DNA of 64,000 nucleotides from CAYQDR01 sp964416315 (GTDB lineage Bacteria; Methylomirabilota; Methylomirabilia; Rokubacteriales; DASRDR01): NCBI GenBank assembly GCA_964416315.1, contig CAYQDR010000007.1:5600-69599 (forward strand), given 5' to 3'. The translations under genes were made by a program, and so were the position numbers. How positions within the stretch are numbered: the first letter of the stretch is position 1; each line of letters begins with the position of its first letter. The notes beneath the pieces are model-generated. The model did no database searches, was not told where the DNA came from, and saw only the letters and a program-made list of their open reading frames with translations. Below are positions 34,141-42,429 of the stretch, one piece after another.

Positions 34141-37079
34141 GGCCTCCGGCCCCCCTCCGGCTCCACCCCGAGGGCGGCGAGGCGCCGGCGCGCCCCCTCG
34201 TGGTCGGGTTCTTGCGCGAGGAGCGCGCGGTAGTGCTCGATCGCGCGGTCGCGCCAGCCCATCCGCGCGTACAGCTCGCCCAGCTCCATCCGGAGCGCGC
34301 CATCCGTGGGCCGGAGGCGCAGCGCGCGCTCGTACGCGACGGCCGCCTCGCGCAGGAGGCCCTGCCGCGCGTAGACGCGGCCCACCTCGCGCTGGACCGC
34401 GCCGTGCCGGGCGTCGAGCGTCTCCGCGACCCGGTACTCCCGGAACGCCTCGGCCCATGCCCCGCGCGCCTCCAGGAGCCGACCCACCTGCAGGTGGGCC
34501 CACGCGTCGTTCGGCGACGCGGCCAGGACCTCCCGCCAGGCGCGCAGCGCGCGCCCCGCGTCCCCTCGCCGCTGCACCAGGGACGCCAGCCGGACCCGGT
34601 ACATGTGGGCCCGCGTCGGGTCGCTGGCCGCCGCCAGGCGTGCCGCGGACCCCCAGGCCTCCTCCGCCTCCGCCCCCTGCCCGGCAGCCTCGTGGGCCTC
34701 CGCCAGGATCACGGTCGCCTCCACGCTGCCCGGCCGGAGCCGCAGAGCCTCACGGGCTTCGGCGACCGCCCCGGCCGCATCGCGCTGGCCGAGCCGCGCG
34801 CGACCGGCAGCGAGCCGGACGACGGCGCGCTGATCGGGCCCGGCGGCCAGGGCGAGCGCCTCGTCGAGCGTCGCGAGCACGAGGTCCGAGCGGCCGTGAC
34901 GGCCGAGCTGCCGGGCCAGCTCGAGGAGCAGCGGATACTCGCGCGGGACCGCCGTGCGGACGAGCTCCGCGTCGGCGGCGGCCGCGACCAGGTCGTCCAC
35001 GAGGCCCGGCAGGAGCGCCGGCTCCAGGCGGAGCGCCGTCCGGATGCTGTCCGCCGCCAGGCGCCGGCCGGCGGGGTCGTCGCCGAGGTGGACCAGGGCG
35101 AAGACCGCCCGCGCCCGGTGCCGGGCGGCGTTCTGCGGCTCGACGTGGACCGCCTGCTCGAGGTGTCGCTGCGCCGCGGCGGCCAGGCTCGTGTGACCTG
35201 CCAGGAGGGCCGCGAGGCGGGGATCCAGGGCGCCGTCGGGACTGCTCCCGCCGGCGCCGCGCCGGAGCGCCTCGAGGCCCGCGAGGAACCACGCGTACCG
35301 CTCGTGCAGCTCCGCCGCGAGGGGGCGAGCCTGGAGCGCCGCCTGGTAGGCGTCGGCTGCGCGGGCGAGCAGCGCGCCGGTCTCCGCGCGCCGCTCCGCC
35401 GGCGAGGCGGGCTGCACGCGCCCGCCGTCCCGCACCACGCCCTGGGCCCACGTCAGGGTCGCGACCTCCGCCGCCACCTGCGCGCGGGCGGCCTGCACCC
35501 GGGGATTCCCCGGGTCGAGCCGCGCGGCGTCCTCCAGCCCCTGCTGGAGACCCACCAGCTCGCTCGTCGTCAGGCCCCGCCGCGCCGCGCGGGCGGCGGC
35601 GGTGACCGCCGTCGCCTGCTGGAAGGACCAGTCGGCGAGGGCCGGCGGGACGACCACGAGCGCGGTGCCGAGCGCGCCCGCGACCACCGCCGCGAGCCCG
35701 GCGAGGCGTGCGGGCGCCGAGAGCGCCCGCCGCCACTCAGGGAGCTCCGCCCGGTCCCGCGCCCGGTCCGTGGGCGGCGTCGCGCGCAGGGTCACCACCG
35801 CGGGGAGGAGGGCCGCCACCAGCACCACCAGCAGCGCGTTCGCTGGCACGTGCGCCCCGAAGTCGAGCGCGCTGTGGACCAGCACCACGCCGAGCGCGCC
35901 GAGCCCGCCGAGGGTGAGGCCGCGGACGAACGGGTCCCGGCGGCCGGCCCATGCGCGCACGACGAACGTCGTGAGCGCGACGAGCGCCCACCCGAGCACG
36001 GCGAGCCCCGCGAGCCCTGTCTCGGCGACGAGCTGGAGGTAGTCGTTGTGGGCGTAATCGACGACGTACCGGGACGGCACATCCGCCGGCCGGTACCGGG
36101 CAAAGGCATCCTCGAAGGCCCCGAGGCCGTGGCCGAGCACCGGGGCGTCCGCGGCCAGGCGCAGCGTCGCCAGCGCGAGCCCCCACCGGAGCTGCCCGAC
36201 CGGCTCGCGCGCCAGCTCGGAGAACCGCGCCAGCACGGGGTCGAGGCCGAGCCAGCTCGCGTGGAGGACGACCCCGGCCAGGACGGCGACGGGCGCGACG
36301 ACCGCCCAGCGCCCGAGCCGGCTCCACGCGGTGAGCGCGACGATGACCAGGAAGCCGCCGAGCGTGGCGACGAGCCCCCCGCGGGAGAGCGTGAGGAGGA
36401 GGGCGGTGCTGATCGGGACGAGCGCGGCCAGCAGCCAGGCCGCGCCCGCGGGCCGCTCCAGCGGCCGCGCGGCCGGCCTGGCGGGCTCTCCCGCCCCCTC
36501 GGCCCGCCGTCCGGCGCGTGGCCGGAGGAGCAGCCCCAGCGCGAGGCAGAGGAGGAGCGCGAAGTAGAGCGCCTGGTGGTTGGGGTTCACGAACGTGCTG
36601 GTGAGGCGCTCCACCGCGACGTCGCCCGGGAAGCCGAGGAGGACGGCGCGGCCCCGCACCTTGTGGACCAGCGCCAGGAGCGCGAGCCCGGTCCCCCAGC
36701 CGATCAGGATCGCGAGGAACCGGACGATCCGGGCGCGCGTGACGAGGTGGTGGCCGAGGACGAGGAGGAGCCCGACGTAGGCCGCGTAGAGCCGCGCGCT
36801 CTCCGCCGTCGCGTACGGGCTCGCCGATCCACCCGGCCGGAGGAGCTGGAGCGCGACGAGCATCCCCATGGCGGCGGCCGGGCCGAGGAGCGGGCTCACC
36901 CGGATGGTCACGCCGCCCTCGCGCAGCATCCTGACCACCCAGAGCGCCACGAGGAGGGCGACGGCGGCCTCGAGCACCCCCTGCGCCCAGGGCAGGACCG
37001 ACCCCAGCGGGAGCGGCGCGAAGAGGAACAGCCCGACCAGGCCGCCCTCGAGCACCCTATCCAGGACCGCTCGACTCAC
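34137..37079 (-). CDS. O-antigen ligase-domain membrane protein with C-terminal TPR array
   Basis: 980 aa, ATG start, overlapping the kinase gene by 23 bases. About 12 membrane helices occupy residues 1-~480. Between them are the ligase/Wzy_C markers STFVNPNHQALYFALLLCLA, LLLTLSRGGLVATLGGFLVI and VDYAHNDYLQLVAETGLAGL (the periplasmic H-N-D-Y-L block). From ~500 on, helical repeats such as WAHLQVGRLLEARGAWAEAF and LRMELGELYARMGWRDRAIE form tetratricopeptide repeats. Such proteins polymerise or ligate lipid-linked glycans, and the TPR tail probably docks partner proteins. Confidence 0.87.
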   Translation of the reverse strand: MSRAVLDRVLEGGLVGLFLFAPLPLGSVLPWAQGVLEAAVALLVALWVVRMLREGGVTIRVSPLLGPAAAMGMLVALQLLRPGGSASPYATAESARLYAAYVGLLLVLGHHLVTRARIVRFLAILIGWGTGLALLALVHKVRGRAVLLGFPGDVAVERLTSTFVNPNHQALYFALLLCLALGLLLRPRAGRRAEGAGEPARPAARPLERPAGAAWLLAALVPISTALLLTLSRGGLVATLGGFLVIVALTAWSRLGRWAVVAPVAVLAGVVLHASWLGLDPVLARFSELAREPVGQLRWGLALATLRLAADAPVLGHGLGAFEDAFARYRPADVPSRYVVDYAHNDYLQLVAETGLAGLAVLGWALVALTTFVVRAWAGRRDPFVRGLTLGGLGALGVVLVHSALDFGAHVPANALLVVLVAALLPAVVTLRATPPTDRARDRAELPEWRRALSAPARLAGLAAVVAGALGTALVVVPPALADWSFQQATAVTAAARAARRGLTTSELVGLQQGLEDAARLDPGNPRVQAARAQVAAEVATLTWAQGVVRDGGRVQPASPAERRAETGALLARAADAYQAALQARPLAAELHERYAWFLAGLEALRRGAGGSSPDGALDPRLAALLAGHTSLAAAAQRHLEQAVHVEPQNAARHRARAVFALVHLGDDPAGRRLAADSIRTALRLEPALLPGLVDDLVAAAADAELVRTAVPREYPLLLELARQLGRHGRSDLVLATLDEALALAAGPDQRAVVRLAAGRARLGQRDAAGAVAEAREALRLRPGSVEATVILAEAHEAAGQGAEAEEAWGSAARLAAASDPTRAHMYRVRLASLVQRRGDAGRALRAWREVLAASPNDAWAHLQVGRLLEARGAWAEAFREYRVAETLDARHGAVQREVGRVYARQGLLREAAVAYERALRLRPTDGALRMELGELYARMGWRDRAIEHYRALLAQEPDHEGARRRLAALGVEPEGGRRP

Positions 37080-37788
37080 GACTCCGGCTCCTGCTCCCGT
37101 AGTAGGTGTCGTACCGCCGGTAATACCGGCGGGAGTACCCGTCCGCGGCCGGGTCGAAGCGGTTGAGGACCGCCGCTACCACCCGGGCATGGACCGCGTC
37201 GAGCTGCTCCTTGGCGCGGCGCAGCACGGCACGGGGCGCGCCGCCGCTCCGGACGACCAGGAGCACGCCGTCCACGAGGGGCGCCACGGCGCAGACGTCG
37301 CTCACCGCGAGGACCGGCGGCGAGTCGAGGATGACCAGGTCGTAGCGCTCCTGCGCCGCTTCGAGGAACTCGCGCATCCGCCGCGAGGCCAGCAGCTCGG
37401 CCGGATTGGGCGGGACGGGGCCGCTCGGCACGAGGGACAGGTTCGGCACCGCCGTCTTGAGCTGGACCGCGTCGAACAGGGCGTTGCCGGCCAGGTAGGA
37501 CGAGAGCCCCGGGATCCGCGACTGGCGGAAGAGGGTGTGGAGCACCGGCTTCCGGAGGTCGGCGTCCACGAGAAGCACGGAGCGATCCGCCTGGGCGAGG
37601 CAGGCGCCCAGGTTCGCCACGGTGGTGGACTTGCCCTCCTGCGGGATCGCGCTCGTCACGAGCACCCGCCGGAGCGGGGCGTCCGGGTTCGCGTACTGGA
37701 GGTTCGCCCGCAGGATCCGGTACGCCTCCGCGGGGAACGACTTGGGGGCGTCCACGACCACCACCGGCGGCGTTGCGCGCTTCGTCAC
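37057..37788 (-). CDS. CpsD/CapB-family tyrosine kinase (BY-kinase, cytoplasmic part only)
   Basis: 243 aa. SAIPQEGKSTTVANLGACLA is the Walker A/A' region (~47-66), VLLVDADLRKPVLH the A' motif and YDLVILDSPPVLAVSD the Walker B. The C-terminus is a tyrosine cluster, YSRRYYRRYDTYYGSRSR, the site of autophosphorylation in BY-kinases. The membrane activator domain is absent from this chain and is supplied by the Wzz-like gene 22 bases upstream. Together they are expected to control chain length and export of the polymer by cycling phosphorylation. Confidence 0.93.
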   Translation of the reverse strand: MTKRATPPVVVVDAPKSFPAEAYRILRANLQYANPDAPLRRVLVTSAIPQEGKSTTVANLGACLAQADRSVLLVDADLRKPVLHTLFRQSRIPGLSSYLAGNALFDAVQLKTAVPNLSLVPSGPVPPNPAELLASRRMREFLEAAQERYDLVILDSPPVLAVSDVCAVAPLVDGVLLVVRSGGAPRAVLRRAKEQLDAVHARVVAAVLNRFDPAADGYSRRYYRRYDTYYGSRSRSRESSGPG

Positions 37789-37810
37789 GGTCGGACCTCC
37801 GTTCGGGCGC

Positions 37811-39205
37811 TCAGGAGGGGTTGCGGCTCGGGATCACCGGGATCACCGGGATCACGGCGAAGACCGGCACGCCGAGGGCCGCCTCGAGCTGCTCCCCGGT
37901 GCGCACGGTGTCGTCCATGTACTCTCGGAAGAACGCGAGGGCGAGCCCCAGGCCCAGGCCCCCGGCGAGCGCGAGGCTGAGGTTGTAGAGCTTCCGGGGC
38001 TTGACCGGGGCCGTCGGAACTACCGCGGCCTCGACCACGCGGACGTGGTTGGTGTCGAGGCCCTGCCCCAGGCTCACCTCCTTGAGCCGCTTGAGCAGCA
38101 TCTCGTAGAGCTGCTGGTTGGAGTCAGCGTCGCGCTTGAGGATCCCCGACTGGATCTCCTTCTTGGCGACCTGCTGCGCCTCCCCCTGATACTGGTTGAC
38201 GGCGGCCAGCATCGCCGCCTCGCGGGCCTTGAGCACGTTGTACTCCGTCTCGAGGCTCCGGGCGAGCCGGACGGCCTCCTCGCGCAGCTTCTGGTGTACC
38301 TCGTCGATCTGGGCCTGGACCTTCATGGCCTCGGGATGCTTCTCCTTGTACACCTTGAGGACCCTCGAGCGCTGCACCTCCAGCTCCACCGCCTGGCCCT
38401 TGAGGCGCTGGATGAGGGGATGGTCCACGAAGACATGGGACGCCAGCAGGGCGTCAGGGTCGCGGCCGATCCTGCGGACCTCGGCGAGCCGGGTCTCCAT
38501 CTCGAGGCGCTTCGCCTTGGCCTCGATGTACGCGCTGTTGAAGTCGGCGAGCTTCTTGGCGGCCGGGTTGTCCCGGTCGGCGCTCGCGCCGAGGCCCGCC
38601 TCCTCCTTGTAGCGCTGGAGCGCCAGCTCCGACTCGTTCACCTTCTGCTTGAGGTCGGTGACGTTGGCCGTCAGCCACGCCAGGGCGTCCCGCGCCGCCG
38701 TGAGCTTCTGGTCGAGCGTCTCGGCGACGTAGGCGTTCGCCAGGGCGTTCGCCTTCTCGGCCGTCGCCTGGGGGTGCGGGTCCTCGACCCGGACCTCGAT
38801 GAACCGGGTGTTCTTGATGGGTTGGACCGTGACGCCGCCCAGGAACGCCGGCACGGGGTCCGGCGCCTGGCTCAGCGCCGCCTTGCGGGCCCCCGGGCCC
38901 AGCGTGTCGATGGCGCGCTGGACCACGGGGCGACTCCGGATGAACTGGACCTGGGTCTGGAAGAACGCGGGGTCCCACGGGTCCCACTGCGTGGGCGTGA
39001 CCTCCTGGATGTTGACGACCCGCGGGCCGTCGCGCTCGATCAGGGCCTTCGCGCTGGCCTGGTAGACGGGCTCGGCGAGGTACGTCTGGACCCCGACCGC
39101 CGTCACGACCACGACGCAGCAGGCCGCGATCAGCCACAGATGCTTGCGGATGACGCGCAGGTACTCCCGCGCGTGAGCATCGCCCGGCTGGCTTCCCTTC
39201 TCCAT
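37811..39205 (-). CDS. Wzz/GNVR-type polysaccharide co-polymerase
   Basis: 464 aa. Two membrane helices flank a long periplasmic part: HLWLIAACCVVVVTAVGVQT at ~25-45 and NLSLALAGGLGLGLALAFFR near 420. The middle (~190-390) is coiled coil, with heptad-rich runs such as LKQKVNESELALQRYKEEAG, and it ends with the GNVR-like region NHVRVVEAAVVPTAPVKPRK. The short cytoplasmic tail would contact the BY-kinase encoded next. Controls polymer length and couples to the outer-membrane exporter. Confidence 0.92.
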   Translation of the reverse strand: MEKGSQPGDAHAREYLRVIRKHLWLIAACCVVVVTAVGVQTYLAEPVYQASAKALIERDGPRVVNIQEVTPTQWDPWDPAFFQTQVQFIRSRPVVQRAIDTLGPGARKAALSQAPDPVPAFLGGVTVQPIKNTRFIEVRVEDPHPQATAEKANALANAYVAETLDQKLTAARDALAWLTANVTDLKQKVNESELALQRYKEEAGLGASADRDNPAAKKLADFNSAYIEAKAKRLEMETRLAEVRRIGRDPDALLASHVFVDHPLIQRLKGQAVELEVQRSRVLKVYKEKHPEAMKVQAQIDEVHQKLREEAVRLARSLETEYNVLKAREAAMLAAVNQYQGEAQQVAKKEIQSGILKRDADSNQQLYEMLLKRLKEVSLGQGLDTNHVRVVEAAVVPTAPVKPRKLYNLSLALAGGLGLGLALAFFREYMDDTVRTGEQLEAALGVPVFAVIPVIPVIPSRNPS

Positions 39206-39226
39206 GGGCGCTCCTTCCCCCCCCGC

Positions 39227-40846
39227 TCAGAACAGGCTCTCGGGCACGACGATCACGTCGTTGGCCGCGAGCGGCACGTCCTTGTCCTTCCGGCCCCGCT
39301 TGATGACCTCGTTCAGGTCCACGACGAGCGTCTCCTGCCGCCCGTCCTTGTGGGTACGGATGATCTTGGTCCGGTTCGGCGCGGCGCGGTCCGTGAACCC
39401 GCCGGCCAGGGCGATCCCCTGGATCGCCGTTGTGCCCGCCGCCAGCGCGTAGCCCCCCGGCGCCCGCACCTCTCCGAGCACGTAGAACGCGTTCCCGGCC
39501 GGCACGAGCAGCGTGTCCCCTTCCGCCAGGGGCGCCTCCCGGGCGCGGGGGTCCGCTCCGGCGAGGTCGAGGAGCACGATTTCCTCCGCCCCGGAGGGAT
39601 GGCGCCGGATCAGCTTCGTCTCGCTGGCGGCCGCACGGTCGGTGAACCCCCCCGCCTGCGTCACGGCCACGAAGGCCGTGGTGGGTCGGTCCAGATAGTA
39701 CGCCCCGGGACGCTTGACCTCGCCGAGCACGAAGAAGGTGTTGACCGCCGGGACGAGCAGGATGTCCCCGTCCTTGAGCGGCCAGTCCCGCGCCTTGGCG
39801 TCGCCGATCGAGAAATCGAGGAGGACGGTCTCCTGGCCACCCGAGGGCAGCCGCCGGATCAGCTTGACCTGGGCCTGGCCGGCGCGCTCGGTGAAGCCCC
39901 CGGCCAGCGTGATGGCCGCGAACGCCGTCGTCGCGCCGTCGAGCTGGTAGACCCCGGGCCGTCGGACCTCGCCCGAGACGAAGAAGGTGTTGCCGCGCGG
40001 GACGACCAGGGTGTCGCCTTCCGCGAGCACGGTCTCCCGGCCGCGGCCCTCGGGGCTGGAGAGGTCCACCTCGATGGTCGCCTGGGTCCCATCCGGCCGG
40101 CGCCGGAGGATCCGCGCGTTCGCCGGCGCCGCGCGGTCCGTGAAGCCGCCGGCCAGGGTGACGGCCTCGAGCGCCGTCGTGTCCTTGTCCATCGCGTAGG
40201 CGCCCTGGCGCTGGACCTCGCCGAGGACGAAGAACGACGTGAGCTTCGGCACGTAGATCGTGTCGCCGTTCTGGAGCGCGAGGTTCTCCGCGACGTCGCC
40301 CTCGAGCAGCCGGTGGAGGTTGGCACGGAGCGTCGTGCTGCCGGCCGCGCCCGGCACCGCCGGGCCGTCGGACTGGGGGACCCGGACGATGACGACCTGC
40401 CGGCCGGCGCTCTTCGACGGGCCGCCCGCCTGGGAGAGGACGTCCAGCAGCGTCGCGGGGCCGGTCAGGGTGTACGTTCCGGGCTTCTCGACCTCGCCCA
40501 GCACGAACACCCGCTGGGATCGGTACTCCTCGACCTTCACCGAGACCTGGGGGTTGACGAGGTAGTCCTTTTCCAGGAGGGCGCGGAGGCGGGCCTCGAG
40601 CTGGCCCGTCGTCAGCCCTGCGGCCGGCACGTCGCCCACGAGCGGGAAGGCAAAGGTCCCGTCGGCCGAGACGGCGACGCTGCGCGTGAGGTCGTCGTGG
40701 CCCCAGACGGTGATCCGGAGGACGTCCCGGGGCCCGATCCGGTACTCGGGGCTCTGGGCCCAGGCCAGCCCCGCGAACGCCACGGTGGCGGCGAGGATCG
40801 CCAGCGGGAGCAGGCGCCCTCGGCCGGTGACTCGGTAGCGGACCAT
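39227..40846 (-). CDS. Wza-like outer-membrane polysaccharide export protein with five SLBB repeats
   Basis: 539 aa from the ATG at 40846 (a GTG three codons earlier is possible). A signal peptide, LLPLAILAATVAFAGLAWAQ, precedes the poly-export domain SPEYRIGPRDVLRITVWGHD. Then come five SLBB units beginning VFVLGEVEKPGTY, FFVLGEVQRQGAY, FFVSGEVRRPGVY, FFVLGEVKRPGAY and FYVLGEVRAPGGY, most followed by AGGFT(D/E)RA. Forms the periplasmic/outer-membrane channel for EPS. No lipoprotein Cys is seen after the signal. Two more repeats than its paralogue at 45842-47038, probably by internal duplication. Confidence 0.93.
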   Translation of the reverse strand: MVRYRVTGRGRLLPLAILAATVAFAGLAWAQSPEYRIGPRDVLRITVWGHDDLTRSVAVSADGTFAFPLVGDVPAAGLTTGQLEARLRALLEKDYLVNPQVSVKVEEYRSQRVFVLGEVEKPGTYTLTGPATLLDVLSQAGGPSKSAGRQVVIVRVPQSDGPAVPGAAGSTTLRANLHRLLEGDVAENLALQNGDTIYVPKLTSFFVLGEVQRQGAYAMDKDTTALEAVTLAGGFTDRAAPANARILRRRPDGTQATIEVDLSSPEGRGRETVLAEGDTLVVPRGNTFFVSGEVRRPGVYQLDGATTAFAAITLAGGFTERAGQAQVKLIRRLPSGGQETVLLDFSIGDAKARDWPLKDGDILLVPAVNTFFVLGEVKRPGAYYLDRPTTAFVAVTQAGGFTDRAAASETKLIRRHPSGAEEIVLLDLAGADPRAREAPLAEGDTLLVPAGNAFYVLGEVRAPGGYALAAGTTAIQGIALAGGFTDRAAPNRTKIIRTHKDGRQETLVVDLNEVIKRGRKDKDVPLAANDVIVVPESLF

Positions 40847-40888
40847 CGGACTCACGCGCGGACCATCGTGGAGTCTCCGGGGGCAGGC

Positions 40889-42154
40889 TCAGTACGTCAG
40901 GATCACTCCCGCTCTCACCCGGTCCTCCGTGAAGTCGAAGTCCTCGATGTTCGAGTTCCGCACCTGGAGCTGGTAGCCGACCTCCACACCGAGCCAGGGC
41001 CGGAACTGGTACCGGATCCCGATGCCTGCGGCATAAAAGCGGTCGAGCCGCTCCTCGCCCGCGACCGTCGTGGACCGCGGGTAGTCGGCCACGCCCGCGA
41101 GCCCGACCAGGGTGACGAGCCACTGCCGCCCCAGCGTGTGCCGGACCTCCAGCCCGCCGTAGGTCGTGACGTACGTGTTGGTGCCGGCCGCGGTGGACTC
41201 GAGGTTCGCGCGGCTCACGAACACGCGGACCTGGGACGGCTCGCGGTAACGCCAGATCGCCTCGCCCTCCATGATGAAGCCTTCGAAATCGGGCTGGGTC
41301 GGGTCGTCGAAGTCCTTCCGCTCGGCCCCCGCCTTGAACTGCAGCGTGGTCTTGGCGGTGAGGTCGCCCCGCACGCCGAGCTGGCCTTTGTGGGCCTCGG
41401 AGTCGCGGGTCTCGGCGACGGCGCCGATGTCGTAGCGGACGACTTGGTAGCCGTACTCCACGAACACGGACGTCCGGGGGAAGATCCGGTAGAAGAGATT
41501 GACCGCGCCGAGGTGGTCCTGCCGGTCCAGCGCGTCGAAGTCGGCGGCCTGATAATCCACCACGAAGAAGCGGTACCCGAACCCCACGCCGAACCGCTCG
41601 ACGACGAAGTACTCCACATCCGCCTTGAGCGCGTTCTCGAACCGCGCGACTCGCTCCGCCAGCTCGGGGACCGGCTGGCCGACGAAGTCGGTCGTTCGCC
41701 TGAACTGGTCATCGACGGAGAGCTTCAGCCGGCGCCCGACTTCGGTCCGCCCTGACGCCAGCACGGTGTGGTGGACCGCATTGAACTCGTCCTGCTCGAC
41801 GTACCGGAGGATGTCGGCCCGGTAGCCGAGGCTCAGGAAGGTCGGCGGCCGCTGGTATTCGAGGGCCAAGCCCGGGCTGATGGTGTACGTGAAGTCGCTC
41901 TCCGTGTCGCGCGGCCCGAGGAAGACGTTGTCGGTGTACTCCGTGCTCGTCGCCAACGACGGGACCAGCCGGAAGGCGCCGAACTGGAGGCCCTGGCCGT
42001 GGACGGCCATCGGCCACCCAACCGAAACCGCGACCGCGAGCGCCCACGGGCGCCAGATCGGTCGGCGGCCGGGCGCACTCAGCGCGGGGACCGGGTGACG
42101 CGCCGCCCCTCCTGGGACGTGGGCCGTCCCCGGAACCCGAGGGACCTCGCTCAC
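40889..42154 (-). CDS. Outer-membrane beta-barrel protein of EPS locus
   Basis: About 421 aa if started at the GTG at 42154; a TTG at 42190 gives 433 aa, and neither has a strong ribosome site. A hydrophobic stretch WALAVAVSVGWPMAVHGQ looks like a late signal peptide. The rest is alternating beta strands with aromatic girdles and ends in VRAGVILTY, a terminal aromatic residue as in outer-membrane barrels. The strand LVPSLATSTEYTDNVFLGPR is typical of the EPS-associated BBP2-like barrels. Likely first gene of the EPS operon, helping secretion or anchoring of the polymer at the outer membrane. Confidence 0.75.
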   Translation of the reverse strand: MSEVPRVPGTAHVPGGAARHPVPALSAPGRRPIWRPWALAVAVSVGWPMAVHGQGLQFGAFRLVPSLATSTEYTDNVFLGPRDTESDFTYTISPGLALEYQRPPTFLSLGYRADILRYVEQDEFNAVHHTVLASGRTEVGRRLKLSVDDQFRRTTDFVGQPVPELAERVARFENALKADVEYFVVERFGVGFGYRFFVVDYQAADFDALDRQDHLGAVNLFYRIFPRTSVFVEYGYQVVRYDIGAVAETRDSEAHKGQLGVRGDLTAKTTLQFKAGAERKDFDDPTQPDFEGFIMEGEAIWRYREPSQVRVFVSRANLESTAAGTNTYVTTYGGLEVRHTLGRQWLVTLVGLAGVADYPRSTTVAGEERLDRFYAAGIGIRYQFRPWLGVEVGYQLQVRNSNIEDFDFTEDRVRAGVILTY

Positions 42155-42265
42155 CCGCAAATAGGAACCATTAGACCCCAATGTGAACAATCGCCTCGGC
42201 GTCGGGCCTCATCGGGCCAAAAATCCCGCAGCGACCAGATGTTAGCCGACCCTGGGCAAATCGCC

Positions 42266-42294
42266 ACTCTGATCCGCGCCGGGGTCCTTGTCAA
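42266..42294 (-). promoter_or_regulatory. Possible promoter of the EPS operon
   Basis: On the minus strand a perfect TTGACA (42294-42289) is followed after 17 bases by CAGAGT (42271-42266), a weak -10 keeping the A at position 2 and the T at position 6. It is the only plausible sigma-70-like site upstream of the ~37-kb minus-strand gene run, but the -10 match is poor. Confidence 0.35.
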
Positions 42295-42329
42295 GTGGCA
42301 AGTTCCAGAGGGCGGTTTCCGGATCGCGC

Positions 42330-42358
42330 TTGACGCCGCGTCGCGTCGGCCCTAGGGT
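42330..42358 (+). promoter_or_regulatory. Sigma-70-like promoter of the cyclase gene
   Basis: TTGACG (42330-42335) and TAGGGT (42353-42358) are spaced by exactly 17 bases, and the start codon lies 72 bases downstream. It diverges from the EPS promoter region, so the sensor gene and EPS operon share a ~170-base control region. Confidence 0.5.
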
Positions 42359-42429
42359 TAGGGGTGCGCCGGCCCGGAACACGGCCGCGCGACGGGCGAC
42401 TCGTGGCTCGGAGGCGGTACGAAACGACC

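Noticed and set aside
33942..37166. Plus-strand open frame of more than 1,000 codons
   Set aside because: Antisense to the ligase/TPR gene, whose membrane helices and TPR repeats are clear; the plus-strand product has no recognisable features.
37535..41755. Very long plus-strand open frame (over 1,400 codons)
   Set aside because: It is antisense to the Wzz, Wza-like and barrel genes. Its composition (Arg/Gly/Leu-rich, no domain) is that of a GC-rich shadow frame.
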